64,000 bases of DNA from contig NZ_CP071633.1 in NCBI RefSeq assembly GCF_017357385.1, positions 62,001 through 126,000 of the forward strand, written 5' to 3'. The position numbers were made by a program, and so were the translations under genes. The notes under the pieces were generated by a model, which ran no database searches, was not told the DNA's origin, and worked only from the letters and a program-made list of their open reading frames with translations. Every line of letters begins with the position of its first letter. Within the stretch, counting starts at the first letter, position 1. This DNA comes from Rhizobium sp. NZLR1 (GTDB taxonomy: Bacteria > Pseudomonadota > Alphaproteobacteria > Rhizobiales > Rhizobiaceae). This document shows, piece after piece, positions 16,566-24,921 of this stretch.

Positions 16566-17576
16566 ATGAAAACGACATTTGCATTCGCGGCGGTTGCCGC
16601 ATTCGTGGCCGTCTCCGCGCCGGCACACGCCGACAACATGGTCTTCTCGAGCTGGGGCGGAACGACCCAGGATGCCCAGAAGGCGGCATGGGCAAGCCCC
16701 TTCACCGAAAAGACCGGCATCACCGTCGTGCAGGACGGCCCGACCGACTACGGCAAGCTCAAGGCCATGGTCGAGGCCGGCGAAGTCACCTGGGACGTCG
16801 TCGACGTCGAAGGCGATTATGCCGCCCAGGCCGGCAAGACCGGCCAGCTCGAGAAGCTCGACTTCTCCGTCATCGACAAATCCAAGCTCGATCCGCGTTT
16901 CGTCACCGACTATTCGGTCGGCAGCTTCTATTATTCCTTCGTCATCGGCTGCAATGTCGATGCCGTCAAAGCCTGCCCGAAGACATGGGCCGACCTGTTC
17001 GACACGGCCAAGTTTCCCGGCAAGCGCACATTCTACAAGTGGTCGGCTCCCGGCGTGATCGAAGCCGCGCTACTTGCCGACGGCGTGCCTGCCGACAAGC
17101 TTTATCCGCTCGATCTCGACCGCGCCTTCAAGAAGCTCGATACGATCAAATCGGACATCATCTGGTGGTCGGGCGGCGCACAGTCGCAGCAACTGCTGGC
17201 ATCGGCCGAAGCGCCCTTCGGCAGCGTCTGGAACGGCCGCATGACGGCGCTTGCGGCGACGGGCATCAAGGTGGAAACCTCCTGGGAACAGAACATCACC
17301 GCCGCCGATGCACTCGTCGTGCCGAAGGGTTCGCCGAATGTCGAAGCTTCGATGAAGTTCATTGCACTGGCCACCTCGGCCGACCCGCAGGCCGCCCTAG
17401 CAAAAGCCACCGGGTATGCGCCGATCAACCTTGACTCGGCCAAGCTGATGGATCCGGAAACGGCAAAGACCCTGCCGGACCAGCAGACGGCAAGCCAGGT
17501 CAACGCCGATATGAGCTACTGGGCCGATAATCGCGATGCCATCGGCGAGAAGTGGTACGCTTGGCAGGCGAAATAA
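16566..17576 (+). CDS. PotD-type ABC transporter substrate-binding protein
   Basis: 336-residue periplasmic binding protein of the spermidine/putrescine class (COG0687 type). A 22-residue signal peptide ends AHA, followed by DNMVFSSWGG. It contains the VEAGEVTWDVVDVEG segment common in rhizobial members near residue 75. The four-gene importer (16566-20438) sits within the oxygenase operon, so the ligand is presumably the pathway substrate, an amine or N-containing organic compound, rather than spermidine itself. ATG at 16566 follows AAGGGA. Confidence 0.86.
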   Translation: MKTTFAFAAVAAFVAVSAPAHADNMVFSSWGGTTQDAQKAAWASPFTEKTGITVVQDGPTDYGKLKAMVEAGEVTWDVVDVEGDYAAQAGKTGQLEKLDFSVIDKSKLDPRFVTDYSVGSFYYSFVIGCNVDAVKACPKTWADLFDTAKFPGKRTFYKWSAPGVIEAALLADGVPADKLYPLDLDRAFKKLDTIKSDIIWWSGGAQSQQLLASAEAPFGSVWNGRMTALAATGIKVETSWEQNITAADALVVPKGSPNVEASMKFIALATSADPQAALAKATGYAPINLDSAKLMDPETAKTLPDQQTASQVNADMSYWADNRDAIGEKWYAWQAK

Positions 17577-17595
17577 GCTGAAACTTGAGATCAAC

Positions 17596-17622
17596 GGGCA
17601 CGGCGAAGGTTCGCCGTGTCCC
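17596..17622 (+). promoter_or_regulatory. Intercistronic stem-loop after the binding-protein gene
   Basis: GGGCACGGCGAA (17596-17607) pairs with TTCGCCGTGTCCC (17610-17622), 12 base pairs with one bulged base. No U-tract follows. It lies in the 114-bp gap between the binding protein and the first permease, where such hairpins stabilise the upstream message. Confidence 0.7.
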
Positions 17623-17690
17623 GCGCAGCGCCGGTGCGAAATCGATTGCACCTCGGCGCCTGCGGAAATTGACGGGTGGGAAGGACTGTC

Positions 17691-18563
17691 ATGTCGACGT
17701 ATAGCGATCTCTCCGGCGTAATTACGCCCTTGCCAAAGGTCCGCAGGCCAACAGGTTTTAGCGGGGTCGTTCCGGCTTTCGCCTTTGTGAGCATCTTTTT
17801 CATCGTGCCGGTGGCGATACTCCTGTTGCGAAGCGTGCTGGAACCCGTGCCGGGTCTGGGAAACTATGCGCAGCTGATCGGGTCTGCGACCTATCTCAAG
17901 ATTTTCGCCAATACTTTCATCGTCTCGGGTCTCGTCACGGTGATTTCGCTCGCGATCGGTTTTCCCGTCGCCTGGGCGCTGGCGATCATGCCGGGACGGC
18001 TGACGTCGGTGATTTTTGCGATCCTGCTCCTGTCGATGTGGACCAACCTTTTGGCCCGCACCTATGCCTGGATGGTGCTCCTGCAGCGGACCGGGCTGAT
18101 CAACAAGATGCTGATGGGAATGGGCCTGATCGACCAGCCGCTGGCGCTGGTCAACAATCTGACGGGCGTGACGATCGGCATGACCTATATCATGCTGCCT
18201 TTCATCATCCTGCCGCTCTATGGCGTGATCAAGAAGATCGACCCGTCGACGCTGCAGGCGGCGGCACTTTGCGGCGCCAATCGGTGGCAGTGCCTGACCC
18301 GTGTTCTCCTGCCGTTGGCGACGCCCGGCATGGCGGCCGGCGCACTGATGGTCTTCGTCATGTCGCTTGGCTATTTCGTCACGCCGTCGCTTCTCGGCGG
18401 CACCGCCAACATGATGCTCGCCGAATTGATCGCGCAATTCGTGCAGTCGCTGGTCAACTGGGGAATGGGGGGTGCTGCGGCGCTGGTCCTGCTGGTGGTG
18501 ACCCTGTCGCTTTATACCGTACAGCTGCGATTCTTCGGCAACCAGAATCCGGGGGGACGTTGA
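17691..18563 (+). CDS. ABC transporter permease (PotB-type)
   Basis: 290-residue inner-membrane protein with about six transmembrane helices. The EAA loop lies near residue 190 (LQAAALCGANRWQCLTRVLLPLATPG). The ATG at 17691 is preceded by GGAAGGA; an in-frame start at 17676 is less likely. It is the first of two permeases and is separated from the binding protein by a strong stem-loop. The second permease follows after one base. Confidence 0.86.
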   Translation: MSTYSDLSGVITPLPKVRRPTGFSGVVPAFAFVSIFFIVPVAILLLRSVLEPVPGLGNYAQLIGSATYLKIFANTFIVSGLVTVISLAIGFPVAWALAIMPGRLTSVIFAILLLSMWTNLLARTYAWMVLLQRTGLINKMLMGMGLIDQPLALVNNLTGVTIGMTYIMLPFIILPLYGVIKKIDPSTLQAAALCGANRWQCLTRVLLPLATPGMAAGALMVFVMSLGYFVTPSLLGGTANMMLAELIAQFVQSLVNWGMGGAAALVLLVVTLSLYTVQLRFFGNQNPGGR

Positions 18564-18564
18564 T

Positions 18565-19365
18565 ATGTTGCTCAATTTCGACCGTCTCGGCTGGTGGAAA
18601 TACGCCCTTCTCGGCATTACACTTCTGACCGCAGCCTTTCTGCTGATGCCGATCGTCTTTATCGCAGCACTGTCCTTCGGCTCGTCGCAGTGGCTGATCT
18701 TTCCGCCGCCGGGCTGGACGCTTCAATGGTACGGCGAACTCTTCGCCGATCCGCGCTGGCTGGAATCGGCTTTGACGAGCTTGAAGATCGCGGTCATCGT
18801 CACCGTTCTGTCGGTGCTGCTCGGGCTTGTGACGTCCTTCGGACTGGTGCGCGGTTCGTTCATGTTCCGCGATGCGCTGAAAGCGCTGTTCCTCACGCCG
18901 ATGATCCTGCCGGTCGTGGTTCTCGCGGTCGCCCTCTACGCCTTCTTTCTCAGGATCGGCCTTGGCGGCACCTTGACGGGCTTTGTCATTTCGCACCTCG
19001 TGCTCGCGCTGCCCTTCTCGATCCTGTCGATATCGAGTGCGCTTGAAGGTTTCGACAAGTCGATCGAGGATGCGGCGGTGCTCTGTGGCGCCTCGCCCCT
19101 GGAAGCAAAGATCAGGGTCACCCTTCCCGCGATCAGCCATGGGCTGTTTTCGGCGGCCGTCTTCTCCTTCCTGACATCCTGGGACGAGGTGGTGGTGGCG
19201 ATCTTCATGTCCAGCCCGACCCTGCAGACGCTGCCCGTGAAGGTATGGGCGACGTTGCGGCAAGACCTGACGCCTGTTGTCGCAGCCGCGTCGACCCTTC
19301 TCATTCTTTTGACGATCATCTTGATGGCCCTGGTTGCCGTCGTGCGTAAGGTACTGAAACAATGA
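18565..19365 (+). CDS. ABC transporter permease (PotC-type)
   Basis: 266-residue permease with about six membrane segments. The ATPase-coupling loop is EDAAVLCGASPLEAKIRVTLP near residue 170. It starts one base after the previous stop and overlaps the ATPase start by ATGA. Together with 17691-18563 it makes the heterodimeric channel for the PotD-type binding protein. Confidence 0.86.
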   Translation: MLLNFDRLGWWKYALLGITLLTAAFLLMPIVFIAALSFGSSQWLIFPPPGWTLQWYGELFADPRWLESALTSLKIAVIVTVLSVLLGLVTSFGLVRGSFMFRDALKALFLTPMILPVVVLAVALYAFFLRIGLGGTLTGFVISHLVLALPFSILSISSALEGFDKSIEDAAVLCGASPLEAKIRVTLPAISHGLFSAAVFSFLTSWDEVVVAIFMSSPTLQTLPVKVWATLRQDLTPVVAAASTLLILLTIILMALVAVVRKVLKQ

Positions 19366-20438
19366 ACGAACCATTCCTTCAGATCCGCGGAATACGCAAG
19401 GAATACGGCCCCGTGGTCGCCGTGCACGACGTCACGCTCGACGTTCGGCGCGGGGAGTTCCTCACCTTTCTCGGACCGTCCGGATCCGGCAAGAGCACGA
19501 CGCTTTACATTCTGGCGGGATTTGACAATCCGACGAAAGGCGACATTACGCTCGAGGGCAAGACCCTGCTCGCTACGCCGTCGCACAAGCGCAATATCGG
19601 CATGGTTTTCCAGCGCTACACCCTGTTTCCGCATCTGACGGTGGGCGAAAACATCGCGTTTCCGCTGAAGGTCAGGCGCAAGTCCAAGGCCGAGGTCGAC
19701 AGCAAGGTGAAGGAGATGCTGCGTCTTGTCCGGCTCGAAGGCTTCGAGGACCGCAAGCCGGCGCAGATGTCCGGCGGCCAGCAGCAGCGCGTCGCGCTTG
19801 CCAGAGCCCTTGCCTATGATCCGCCGGTGCTTTTGATGGACGAGCCGCTGTCGGCGCTCGACAAGAAGCTGCGCGAGGAAATCCAGCACGAGATCCGCCG
19901 CATCCACCAGCAGACTGAAGTGACGATCCTCTACGTCACCCACGACCAGGAGGAGGCCCTGCGGCTCTCCGACCGCATCGCCGTCTTTTCCAAGGGCGTC
20001 ATCGACCAGATCGGCACAGGCCCTGAACTCTACGCCAATCCTAAGACCCGCTTCGTCGCCGAATTCATCGGCGACAGCGACTTCATTTCCTGCGACCTGC
20101 TGACGTCCTCCGACGGGCAGGCCACAATTTCCCTTGGCGGCGGCACCGTCTTCAACAGCATTCCGGTGCATGGAAAGGGGACTGCCGGCACAAAAGCAGC
20201 CTTGATGCTGAGGCCGGAGCGCATTCGGCTGTCGCGCGCCCAAGCGGGAGCGGGTCTCGCCGCCACCGTCAGCGACATTACCTTCCTCGGCAACAATATC
20301 CACGTCTCCACAGAAACGGCGAGGGGCGAGGCGCTGGCGGTTCGCCTGCCGTTCGGTCACGAAGCGATCACCGGGCTCAGCCGTGGAGACACGGTGCATC
20401 TGGAATTCGATCCGGGTGCCGCTCACGTCTTCTGTTGA
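19362..20438 (+). CDS. ABC transporter ATP-binding protein (PotA-type)
   Basis: 358-residue ATPase. Walker A is GPSGSGKS (38-45), Q-loop VFQRY, signature SGGQQQR (137-143), Walker B VLLMDEPLSALD near 156-167 and switch His in YVTHD. The region beyond residue ~240 is a TOBE/OB regulatory domain (MLRPERIRLS), usual for PotA/UgpC-like proteins. It energises the importer encoded just upstream. Confidence 0.88.
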   Translation: MNEPFLQIRGIRKEYGPVVAVHDVTLDVRRGEFLTFLGPSGSGKSTTLYILAGFDNPTKGDITLEGKTLLATPSHKRNIGMVFQRYTLFPHLTVGENIAFPLKVRRKSKAEVDSKVKEMLRLVRLEGFEDRKPAQMSGGQQQRVALARALAYDPPVLLMDEPLSALDKKLREEIQHEIRRIHQQTEVTILYVTHDQEEALRLSDRIAVFSKGVIDQIGTGPELYANPKTRFVAEFIGDSDFISCDLLTSSDGQATISLGGGTVFNSIPVHGKGTAGTKAALMLRPERIRLSRAQAGAGLAATVSDITFLGNNIHVSTETARGEALAVRLPFGHEAITGLSRGDTVHLEFDPGAAHVFC

Positions 20439-20448
20439 AAGTCGTCCT

Positions 20449-21902
20449 ATGAAACTCAGTGATCCCTCGCTTTTCCGTCAAGCATGCCCGGTCGCCGACC
20501 GCTGGATCGAAGCGGAAGGCCGTCCGGCGACGACCGTCCGCAATCCGGCGACAGGCGAGAAGCTGGGCGCGGTCCCCGACCTCGGGGCCGCGGAAACGGA
20601 GGAGGCCATTCGAGCTGCCGTCATTGCCCAGAAGCTTTGGGCGAAGAAGACCGCCGGCGAACGCGCCGCCGTTCTCAAGGCTTGGCATCGTCTGATGATC
20701 GAAAACCGCGACGATCTGGCGATGATCCTGACGCTGGAGCAGGGAAAACCGCTCGCTGAGGCCAAGGGGGAAATCACCTATGGCGCGAGCTTTATCGAAT
20801 GGTTCGCCGAAGAGGCAAGACGCATCAACGGCGAGACCATACCGGGGCACCAACCGGACAAGCGCATTCTCGTCCTGCGTCAGCCGGCTGGAGTGGTGGC
20901 CGCCATCACGCCCTGGAACTTTCCGAACGCAATGATCACCCGCAAGGTCGGCCCGGCACTCGCCGCCGGCTGCGCCGTCGTTCTCAAGCCGGCGCCGCAG
21001 ACGCCGTTCTCGGCGATCGCCATCGCCATTCTCGCCGAGCGCGCCGGCCTGCCGGCTGGCCTGCTCAACATCGTCACGGGTGACGCAGCCGCAATTGGTG
21101 GGGTCCTGACGGCAAGCCGTGACATCAGGGTCCTGACGTTCACCGGCTCCACGCGGACGGGCGAGCTGCTTTACCGGCAATGCGCGCCGACGATCAAAAA
21201 GCTCGGCCTCGAGCTTGGCGGCAATGCACCCTTCATCGTCTTCGACGATGCCGATCTCGACGCTGCGGTCGAGGTGCGATCATCGCCAAGTTCCGCAACA
21301 ATGGCCAGACCTGCGTCTGCGCCAACCGGCTCTATGTCCAGGACGGCGTCTACGAGGCCTTTGCCGCCAAGCTCGCAACGGCCGTTTCGGCGCTGAAGGT
21401 CGGAAACGGCCTGGAGCGTGACGTCGTGCTCGGCCCGCTCATCGACGAAAATGCTGTCGCCAAGATCGAGACGCATATCAGCGATGCCGTCGCAAAGGGT
21501 GCAGCACTCGTTTCAGGCGGCAAACGTCACCCACTCGGCGGCCTTTTCTTCGAACCGACCATTCTGCGCGATGTCGCTGCCGGCATGCAGGTCGCCCGCG
21601 AGGAAACCTTCGGGCCTCTTGCGCCGCTCTTTCGGTTTCGCGACGAGCAAGACGTCATCGAACAGGCAAACGACACCGAATACGGGCTTGCTTCGTATTT
21701 CTACGCGCGCGATCTGTCGCGGGTATTCCGCGTCGCCGAAGCGCTCGAATATGGGATGGTCGGCGTCAATACCGGTCTCGTCTCCACCGCCGAGGCGCCG
21801 TTCGGCGGCGTCAAGATGTCGGGTCTCGGTCGCGAAGGCTCCAGGCACGGGTTGGACGAATATACCGAACTTAAGTATGTATGCCTGGGCGGCATTGCCT
21901 GA
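20449..21902 (+). pseudogene. NAD(P)-dependent succinate-semialdehyde-type dehydrogenase, frameshifted
   Basis: A GabD-like aldehyde dehydrogenase of about 484 residues if read through one frameshift. From the ATG at 20449 the frame carries LTLEQGKPLAEAKGEI, TPWNFPNAMITRK and the base LELGGNAPF. At about 21271-21275 the expected GAG-GGT appears as GAGGT, one base short, and the remaining homology (NNGQTCVCANRLYVQDG, with the catalytic Cys) continues in another frame to 21902. The undisturbed frame ends at 21396 without the Cys, so the product would be inactive. Either a recent inactivating deletion or a sequencing error. As the last gene of the operon it would have finished conversion of a semialdehyde to succinate-like products. 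Confidence 0.85.
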
Positions 21903-21944
21903 CCTTGGTCGTCATTTGCGCCTTGCCGCAAAGAAAGACCCAGC

Positions 21945-22745
21945 ATGCACCTCGTCAGCATTGCCATGTATCTCACATCCCCGCCGCTTGCGGATGCGAC
22001 GGCCGAACTCTGGTCATTCCTCCGACATTATCTCTTACAAGCCGGGCTGACGGATCTGCCCGAGGTGCTCGACCAGACGGTGCCCTATGACGAAGCCTGG
22101 TTGAGGCCCGACCTTCTCCTCTCGCAGACATGCGGCTATCCCTTTGCCAGGCGCCTGCGCGGCAGGGTTCGCCTGGTGGCGACGCCGGTGTATGACCATC
22201 CCGGCTGCGACGGCCCGTTGATGCGCAGCTTCATCGTCGTCCGCAAAGATTCTTCGCTTCGCTCGCTTGAGGATTTGCGCGGCACCACGGCTGCGATCAA
22301 CAGTCCTGACAGCAATTCCGGCAGCAATCTCTTTCGCGCCGCCGTGGCTCCGCTTGCCCGCGACGGTCGCTTCTTCGACCGGATCATCGAAACCGGCAGC
22401 CACGGCGGCAGCATCGCCGCCGTCCTCGAGGGCAGGGCGGACAGCGCGGCGATCGATTGCATCACCTACGCCAATATTCGCCGCTTCGATCCCGGCCAGA
22501 TTGAAGGGGTCCGCATCATCGCCGAAACGCCCAAAGGTCCAGGCCTGCCATTCATCACCTCGGGCGATGCCTCGGACGACAGGGTCCTTCTGCTGCGAAA
22601 TGCGCTCGACGCCGCCATCAGCGAGCCATCGCTGACAGCGACGCGCGCAATACTCGGCCTCACCGATTTTGCCGTGCTTTCCGAAGCCGACTACGAGCCG
22701 CTTCTATCATTGGCCGGTGAGGCATTGCCGCAATTGAGAGCTTGA
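21945..22745 (+). CDS. PhnD-like phosphate/phosphonate-type binding protein
   Basis: 266-residue protein related to periplasmic PhnD-family binding proteins. Visible features are LLLSQTCGYPFARRLRGRV near residue 50, RSFIVVRKDSSLRSLEDLRG near residue 95, and GSHGGSIAAVLEGRADSAAIDCITYA near residue 145. There is no signal peptide: the start MHLVSIAMYLTSPPLADAT leads straight into the first strand, so it may act in the cytoplasm or be a ligand-binding enzyme-like relative. It is 42 bp past the damaged dehydrogenase and may belong to the same transcript. Ligand unknown. Confidence 0.75.
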   Translation: MHLVSIAMYLTSPPLADATAELWSFLRHYLLQAGLTDLPEVLDQTVPYDEAWLRPDLLLSQTCGYPFARRLRGRVRLVATPVYDHPGCDGPLMRSFIVVRKDSSLRSLEDLRGTTAAINSPDSNSGSNLFRAAVAPLARDGRFFDRIIETGSHGGSIAAVLEGRADSAAIDCITYANIRRFDPGQIEGVRIIAETPKGPGLPFITSGDASDDRVLLLRNALDAAISEPSLTATRAILGLTDFAVLSEADYEPLLSLAGEALPQLRA

Positions 22746-22759
22746 AGAGGCAGCGGATT

Positions 22760-24289
22760 TCAGAGCGCCGAGGCTGCTTCCATTTCGGCGAGACGGTGGG
22801 CGATGCGATCGGCATTGGCCATGATCGTCATCGTGACGTATTTCGAAGACAGATCGGGAAGAATGGAGCCGTCGACGACGTAGAGACCCGGATGGAGATT
22901 CAGTTCGCCGTCCGAGGAGGTGCCAAATGGCCCGGCTTCGCCCATAGGCAGAGTGCCGGCGAAATGGGCGTCGATACCCGGCTCCGCCAGCGATGCGCCC
23001 GGGAGCTGAATGAGCCCCAACCGTTTCCATTCACGGCGAAGCGCGTTTTTCAAAGCCTCGGCGCGGATGTCGAAACCTTCCGCGAAACCGCCGCGGACCG
23101 TCAGTCCTTTTTTCGCCGTTACCTCGCGATGAATGTAGCTCCGGCTTTGATCGCCGGGATAGTAGATCGTCGCGACGAGGAGGCTTCCGGCAATAAGTTC
23201 GAACGCGGCTCGCCCGGCCTTTCGGGCGAGCCGCATCCTGTTGACGAAACTCTGCGCCGGCAGGGAGCCGACTTCATAGACCGCTCCCGTCACGTAATCG
23301 GATGGGCTATCGCCATAGCGCAGAGACAATCCGAGCTGCGCAAGGCTGTGCGTCGGCGTCGCCGAACGCAGCAATCTCGCGGGAGAGAGCAGAGGAATAG
23401 CCAGCGTGGGACTGTTCAGGAGACGCAATCCCTCCTCGCCAATCGGCAGGAGATCGGTGAGCAGGGCGGCCGTTCCCAGCACCCCTGCGGCAAGAATGAT
23501 CCGCGGTGCGGAAAATGACGATCCATCCGCCGTTTCGACCGTCCAGCCCGAGCCGCGTGTCAACGAGACGGCCCGCATGTTGTCGAGCAAACGAAAATGC
23601 GGTGATCTGCGCAACGCAAGCAGGTCCTGCCTGCTGTTATAGATCGCACCGCTCGGGCAACCGTAGAGACAGTCGCCGCGCAGATCGCATGCCGCACGTC
23701 CAGGCTGCGCTTTGGAGAGTATGGCATTGACGGCGGGAAATAGCCGAAACGACCGATCCGCCGGCTGTGCGGCCTCGTGTCGACGAAGAACATGGACGGC
23801 TGTCGCACCAAGCGGTAGGCTGGCCCGGCCGTTGGCGTGGATCGTAACATCGGCATTGCTGCTTATCCCGATGCGTTGGGATACCCGCTCGTAAGAGTTC
23901 TGCAGGGAAGCGAGGTCGATCGGCCAATCCGCGATATCCCTAGCGTCGAGATAGCTGACTTGCGCACCCCAGATATTGGAGAGCCCGCCGCGCGCGAGGC
24001 TGCCAATCGGGTTGAAGCCAACGCCTGAGATTCCGGACACGCGTTTGAACCGTTCGAGAATCCCGCGTGACGCAGGGGTTTGCAGTTTCGGCGAGCTGCC
24101 ATCGTCGGCACGCAGCGATTCCAGATCGCTTCCCAGGACGCGGACGCTGCGGTTTTCCTCCTGCGATCCGGCGTCATCGCCGGCATCCAGCATCAGAACT
24201 CGACGGCCGGCCGCTATCAGCGGAAACGCAGCGGAGACGCCCGCAGGACCGCTGCCGATGATGATGAAGTCGGCGTCGGGCGTATTCAT
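22760..24289 (-). CDS. GMC-family FAD-dependent oxidoreductase
   Basis: 509-residue flavoprotein. The N-terminal FIIIGSGPAGVSAAF binds FAD, LARGGLSNIWGAQV is near residue 105, and a cysteine-bearing stretch CDLRGDCLYGCPSGA is near residue 200. The C-terminal HFAGTLPMG and YVVDGSILP motifs are characteristic of the glucose-methanol-choline family. It overlaps the upstream gene by ATGA and ends the operon containing the SIS isomerase and glycosyltransferase. Oxidation of a sugar hydroxyl or lipid-linked glycan is plausible. No signal peptide. It converges with the PhnD-like gene, 14 bp apart. Confidence 0.85.
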   Translation of the reverse strand: MNTPDADFIIIGSGPAGVSAAFPLIAAGRRVLMLDAGDDAGSQEENRSVRVLGSDLESLRADDGSSPKLQTPASRGILERFKRVSGISGVGFNPIGSLARGGLSNIWGAQVSYLDARDIADWPIDLASLQNSYERVSQRIGISSNADVTIHANGRASLPLGATAVHVLRRHEAAQPADRSFRLFPAVNAILSKAQPGRAACDLRGDCLYGCPSGAIYNSRQDLLALRRSPHFRLLDNMRAVSLTRGSGWTVETADGSSFSAPRIILAAGVLGTAALLTDLLPIGEEGLRLLNSPTLAIPLLSPARLLRSATPTHSLAQLGLSLRYGDSPSDYVTGAVYEVGSLPAQSFVNRMRLARKAGRAAFELIAGSLLVATIYYPGDQSRSYIHREVTAKKGLTVRGGFAEGFDIRAEALKNALRREWKRLGLIQLPGASLAEPGIDAHFAGTLPMGEAGPFGTSSDGELNLHPGLYVVDGSILPDLSSKYVTMTIMANADRIAHRLAEMEAASAL

Positions 24290-24666
24290 CGATATTTCCC
24301 GGCCAAAAGCGCGCGGAGCGGAAAGAGCAGGACATCGCTGGCGATGGTCAATGCTGCGCCGAAAAACCCGGCCTTGTGGCCTGCATGCCTCTCCGGTTCG
24401 CTCGCGAGGTCAGCCAGGTAGAGGGCTCGCGCGAGGCGATGCTGCGTCCGATTGGCCGACGGCTCGAAGAGCGCCAGCAGGCGCGGATGCCTGATCACCG
24501 TCGTGGAAAGACCGAGCGGCGACAGCCCTTCGCGCCGAAGCCCTTCGCAAAGCCGCTGGAGTTGCATTTCCGTGGCTGTTGCGTCGAGATATTGCAGCAG
24601 AGCCCGCGCTTCACTCCGCGATCGCTCCTCGCCTGTTTGGCCGAATTCGCCAGCAAGCGCAGTCAT
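24286..24666 (-). CDS. Hypothetical protein preceding the GMC oxidoreductase
   Basis: 126 residues from the ATG at 24666 (MTALAGEFGQTGEERSR...), ending GKYR. It is mostly helical; a hydrophobic stretch near the C-terminus (AALTIASDVLLFPLRALLAG) could anchor it in the membrane. Gene order recalls the small subunits that accompany GMC dehydrogenases, but the sequence is not one I recognise. It begins 4 bp after the small membrane protein and overlaps the oxidoreductase start. A longer in-frame TTG start at 24726 would overlap the upstream gene. Confidence 0.65.
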   Translation of the reverse strand: MTALAGEFGQTGEERSRSEARALLQYLDATATEMQLQRLCEGLRREGLSPLGLSTTVIRHPRLLALFEPSANRTQHRLARALYLADLASEPERHAGHKAGFFGAALTIASDVLLFPLRALLAGKYR

Positions 24667-24670
24667 CGGG

Positions 24671-24901
24671 TCATTCAAGTTCAAGTTCAGAAGCCTGAGG
24701 CTCTCCCCGCCCGTGAAATGCGCCAAGGATGGTAGCCGCGCCGCCGGCGATCGCCAGGGACGGCAGAATACCGCTTAATAGAAAGTCAGTACCGTCCCGC
24801 AAGGGCTGATCGCAACGCCGGTTGAGCCAAGCAACGATGCCTCTGTCGACCACGAGGCCCCATAAAATTGTGGAGAGAACCGTGCACCAGCCTACGATCA
24901 T
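24671..24901 (-). CDS. Small membrane protein (76 aa)
   Basis: Two hydrophobic segments, IVGWCTVLSTILWGLVVDRGIV and FLLSGILPSLAIAGGAATILG, separated by a polar basic loop, predict a two-helix membrane protein. It lies between the glycosyltransferase and the 126-aa protein on the same strand with short gaps, so it is part of the same operon. The sequence following the first helix (RGIVAWLNRRCDQ) is basic, favouring a cytoplasmic loop. No known family. Confidence 0.65.
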   Translation of the reverse strand: MIVGWCTVLSTILWGLVVDRGIVAWLNRRCDQPLRDGTDFLLSGILPSLAIAGGAATILGAFHGRGEPQASELELE

Positions 24902-24921
24902 TATCGCCCCTTTCGTGGCTC

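Noticed and set aside
17397..20426. Long minus-strand frames (about 300-500 codons)
   Set aside because: Antisense to permeases and ATPase; composition dominated by His/Arg/Gln from reversed hydrophobic codons.
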